A stretch of DNA of 64,000 nt. Source: Luidia sarsii (taxonomy: Eukaryota > Echinodermata > Asteroidea > Paxillosida > Luidiidae). The stretch spans positions 17,992,968-18,056,967 of the forward strand of contig OX465102.1 of NCBI GenBank assembly GCA_949987565.1. Direction: 5' to 3'. Positions 61,715 to 64,000 of this stretch are shown one piece after another. Both the position numbers and the translations under genes were made by a program. Each line of letters starts with the position of its first letter. Position 1 is the first letter of the stretch. Below the pieces are notes generated by a model. That model was not told where the DNA came from and ran no database searches. It saw only the letters and a list, made by a program, of their open reading frames with translations.

Positions 61715-61925
61715 TGTTTAATGAGCGTTCCCACCCACACTGTGTCACAAACAAACGTGATTATTTGGGAAAAGTCTCACTAATAATGAAGTCCAAATCG
61801 CGATTCAAATCCCACTAATAATCGCACTCATTGTGTCCACACATGGTAAAAAGGTGGAGTTGGAATCGTGATTCAAATCGCGATCCAAATATTCATGTTT
61901 ATTTGAGGCAGTGGAAACAGCCCTA
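61715..61925. mobile_element. TIR element family C, diverged copy
   Basis: GAGCGTTCCCACCCACACTG at the left, GCAGTGGAAACAGCCC at the right. The interior GATTCAAATC and CGCGATCC words are shared with 29408-29846. Confidence 0.6.
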
Positions 61926-63093
61926 TACAGATGAGGTGTTTTTTCCCCCCAAACCCAAAGGCTTTGCATGGAGACAGTGCAGCCAATGCACAGTGTACAC
62001 TGTAGATATGACAACCAATACGTTGGAAAATCTCATTTCCTGCTTGGGGAAAAAAAACCCCCGAGACCAACAAACGGGGAGGATGAGCAAGGGGTTCCGG
62101 TTCCGAGATAATTTGATGGATAGACCGGAATCCGATTCAGAAATAGCCAGGAGTTCATCGTAACACTAACAGAGGCCACGGGGGGTAGGGGTGAAGGGTA
62201 TTGGTGGTCAATAATAATTTCAAACAAATAATAATTACAGAATGCAGACTTGTATTCGGCAGAAAAATAGAAGAAGTTTAAGGCCCAAGGCAGGGATAAA
62301 TAGGTCACAATGAAATGAAACAAAAAACAAGACAATGTTTAGGGCTAGGCGCAAGACCCCAAAACAATGTTAGCGTTCGCATTTGAATCAAAATCCTACA
62401 ATAGTTTTCGGCAATTTGTTTCAATAATCCCAAATGGTTTTTCCTGCCACATACAACTCCTACCATAGTTTCCCAATCATTTTTTGCGGCAAAAACGTTG
62501 TACCCAAATCACCCAAACATTCATTGTGTCTATTTTTTACATGATTGTATGATTATTGTAGATGATTTTAAACTGAATACTCTATATTGAAGAGGTGATA
62601 TTTCAAATTTCTGTTTTGTATTGTCTAGATCATGGAAGTGGTTGTACAATTAAAACAAAGTTTAACCATAACTTTCTTCATAAAAAACCCACAAATTGTT
62701 GGATCTCTAATATTATTTTTTAATGAGTTTGGATTGGAATGTTCTTGTATTAATCATGTCTCTAATCAACCTTGCACTGGCGGATTTGACTCCTTTTTAA
62801 ACTGAACAGAAAAAGTCTTGTCAAGTACTACACAAAATTTGCAAACTACTTACCAGGGTACACGCCAGAAATTATGAATTGTCAAAACGGCCTAATGTGC
62901 TTGGTGCAAATTGAGCTAACCCCTCGCACTGTTATGACTCAAACATCTACCGATATTCAATGCCAAAGGCAAAATCTTAATAATAACAATCGTTATTTCC
63001 ATAAAAAAACCTTCATCCCCTCTGAAGCAAAGCTGAATTTTTGTTAACTTCTGTCTCGCTGACTTCCCTCTGTCTTTGCACGATTGCCAAGCC

Positions 63094-63153
63094 CTACTCC
63101 AACTCCAGGGCCATAATGGCTGCCCTGAGAGGGTCAGGGGTCATGCCGTCCTC
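63094..63153 (-). CDS. Orphan exon-like segment, EDGMTPDPLRAAIMALELE-stop
   Basis: After TACTTTCAG on the minus strand a short frame reads EDGMTPDPLRAAIMALELE and stops. It could be the end of a gene lying to the right, an upstream Shroom exon using GA/GTAGGG as donor, or chance. I do not recognise the peptide. It is unusually protein-like compared with the repeats around it. Confidence 0.25.
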   Translation of the reverse strand, partial: EDGMTPDPLRAAIMALELE

Positions 63154-63332
63154 CTGAAAGTACTTCCTGGATCAATAACATGCTGCAGTGCCTGAAGGCA
63201 TGGTCAGCTATGCTATGGGAAGTAAAAAACACACTAGGTGTACATGTCCTCTCATGTTTGTCTTGCTATATCCATAACAATCAACCTTGACTTGTAGGTG
63301 TACAACTCCTAAAATAACAGAATGACTTCAGG

Positions 63333-63538
63333 TACAGTGGATTGTCGCTATAACAAACCATCCCGGGATCCATGAAATTTTTTCAGTATACACTGTAGTG
63401 GTCGGACTTGTTCGTTATACAGCAGTTGGGGCTACATATTTTATACACAAAAAAATTGTGAAACTAAGGGCATGTCCGTTAATTATTATAAACAAATGTT
63501 CGGTATATCGGCATTCGTTATAGCAAAGTTCCACTGTA
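63333..63538. mobile_element. TATAACGAAC-family MITE, rearranged copy
   Basis: TACAGTGGATTGTCGCTATA at the left and TTATAGCAAAGTTCCACTGT at the right. The interior order is inverted compared with the 44667 copy. Confidence 0.82.
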
Positions 63539-63584
63539 ATAAATTCATTCTCACCTAAAAGAGAGAAGAGGGTATGATACTGAA

Positions 63585-63672
63585 CTTCGATCCTAGAATG
63601 TCCTTTCTCAAAGGCAGACACTCTGACTCTGCCTTTGAGAAAGGTCCTGCTAGGATCAAAACTTCAGGCTTT
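63585..63672. mobile_element. Inverted pair of hammerhead-like modules
   Basis: CGATCCTAGAATGTCCTTTC and TCAAAGGCAG face CTGCCTTTGAGAAAGGTCCT and GCTAGGATC, with a short spacer ACACTCTGACT. Confidence 0.85.
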
Positions 63673-64000
63673 CTAAAAAAAAAATTGAGATTCACACTTT
63701 GGCCATGGAAGTCAGTGAACCGTCTGCAGGATTTTTTGCCTTACATGAACTACATGTAAATATCAAACATGGACAAATCACCGCACACCCCTTAAGCAAG
63801 CTGCCCTTGGGGTCTCTCTATCTCTCTTTCCAAACAATCCTAGCATAAGTCGCTGTGCAAATCAAGCACTCTGGCAGGGAACAATGTGTGCCATGTTAAC
63901 CCTAGTAGTAGTACTAGGTGGAACTCGCAAATAATTTCGTACCGGGAAACGATCGGGTCACGGCCGGTCGAGAGAAAGGCAAAGAGAAAATCGAAAGGCA

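Larger units (their letters stand above)
55823..64000. other. SHROOM: Presumed upstream Shroom intron/flank
   Basis: No recognisable Shroom PDZ or ASD1 exon. Contents: family B copy (55924-56272), a 170-bp tandem duplication (about 56450-56765, AAAAATGTCAGCTATTTTTG), a module (57557), family A (57600-57960), ACCTATTTTTTGCC repeats (59050-59120), family C and fold-back MITEs (61538-61925), a TATAACGAAC MITE (63333) and an inverted module pair (63585). 58000-61400 and 62000-63090 otherwise show nothing I can name. Confidence 0.5.

Overview
The window is animal nuclear DNA. It has spliced genes with small exons and GT-AG introns, and most of the remaining sequence is dispersed and tandem repeats. 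Four protein genes can be built exon by exon from protein similarity, splice sites and intron phase. The gene set (a KIBRA/WWC protein, dCMP deaminase, a Shroom protein and a forkhead factor) fits a bilaterian. The very high density of short inverted-repeat elements and minisatellites suggests a marine invertebrate, possibly a deuterostome, but the species cannot be named from this sequence.

Layout. (1) 1-3977 is repeat-rich DNA upstream of the first recognised exon, including a self-complementary ACATGT satellite and a long CT run. (2) 3978-24566, plus strand: 21 exons of a WWC/KIBRA-family gene, 5'-incomplete (the first WW domain lies upstream of the window) with an intact 3' end; a poly(A) signal lies at 25550. 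(3) 25556-31450: intergenic, no gene recognised, with tandem repeats, a tRNA-derived SINE and a TIR element. (4) 31987-37589, minus strand: a small three-exon gene for a divergent forkhead protein (233 aa), whose second intron carries a three-block higher-order minisatellite. (5) 38610-44535, plus strand: a complete five-exon dCMP deaminase gene (DCTD, 211 aa), head-to-head with the forkhead gene across about 1 kb. Its introns hold three minisatellites and a 677-bp fold-back element. (6) 51187-55822, minus strand: the last five exons of a Shroom-family gene, with the ASD2 (Rho-kinase-binding) region complete. (7) 55823-64000: presumed upstream Shroom intron or flank, filled with repeats, plus one orphan exon-like segment.

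The genes do not form a pathway. WWC/KIBRA acts in Hippo signalling at the apical cortex, Shroom in apical actomyosin contraction, and DCTD in pyrimidine nucleotide supply. The closeness of WWC and DCTD is notable because human WWC2 and DCTD are neighbours at 4q35.1.

The most interesting non-genic signals are a dispersed module with hammerhead-ribozyme-like architecture (including one copy with a canonical CTGATGA...GAAA core), a SINE that supplies the 3' splice-site tract of the last WWC exon, several nested transposon insertions, and the large fold-back element with a clean 9-bp duplication inside a minisatellite. No CRISPR array, operon or prokaryotic system is present.
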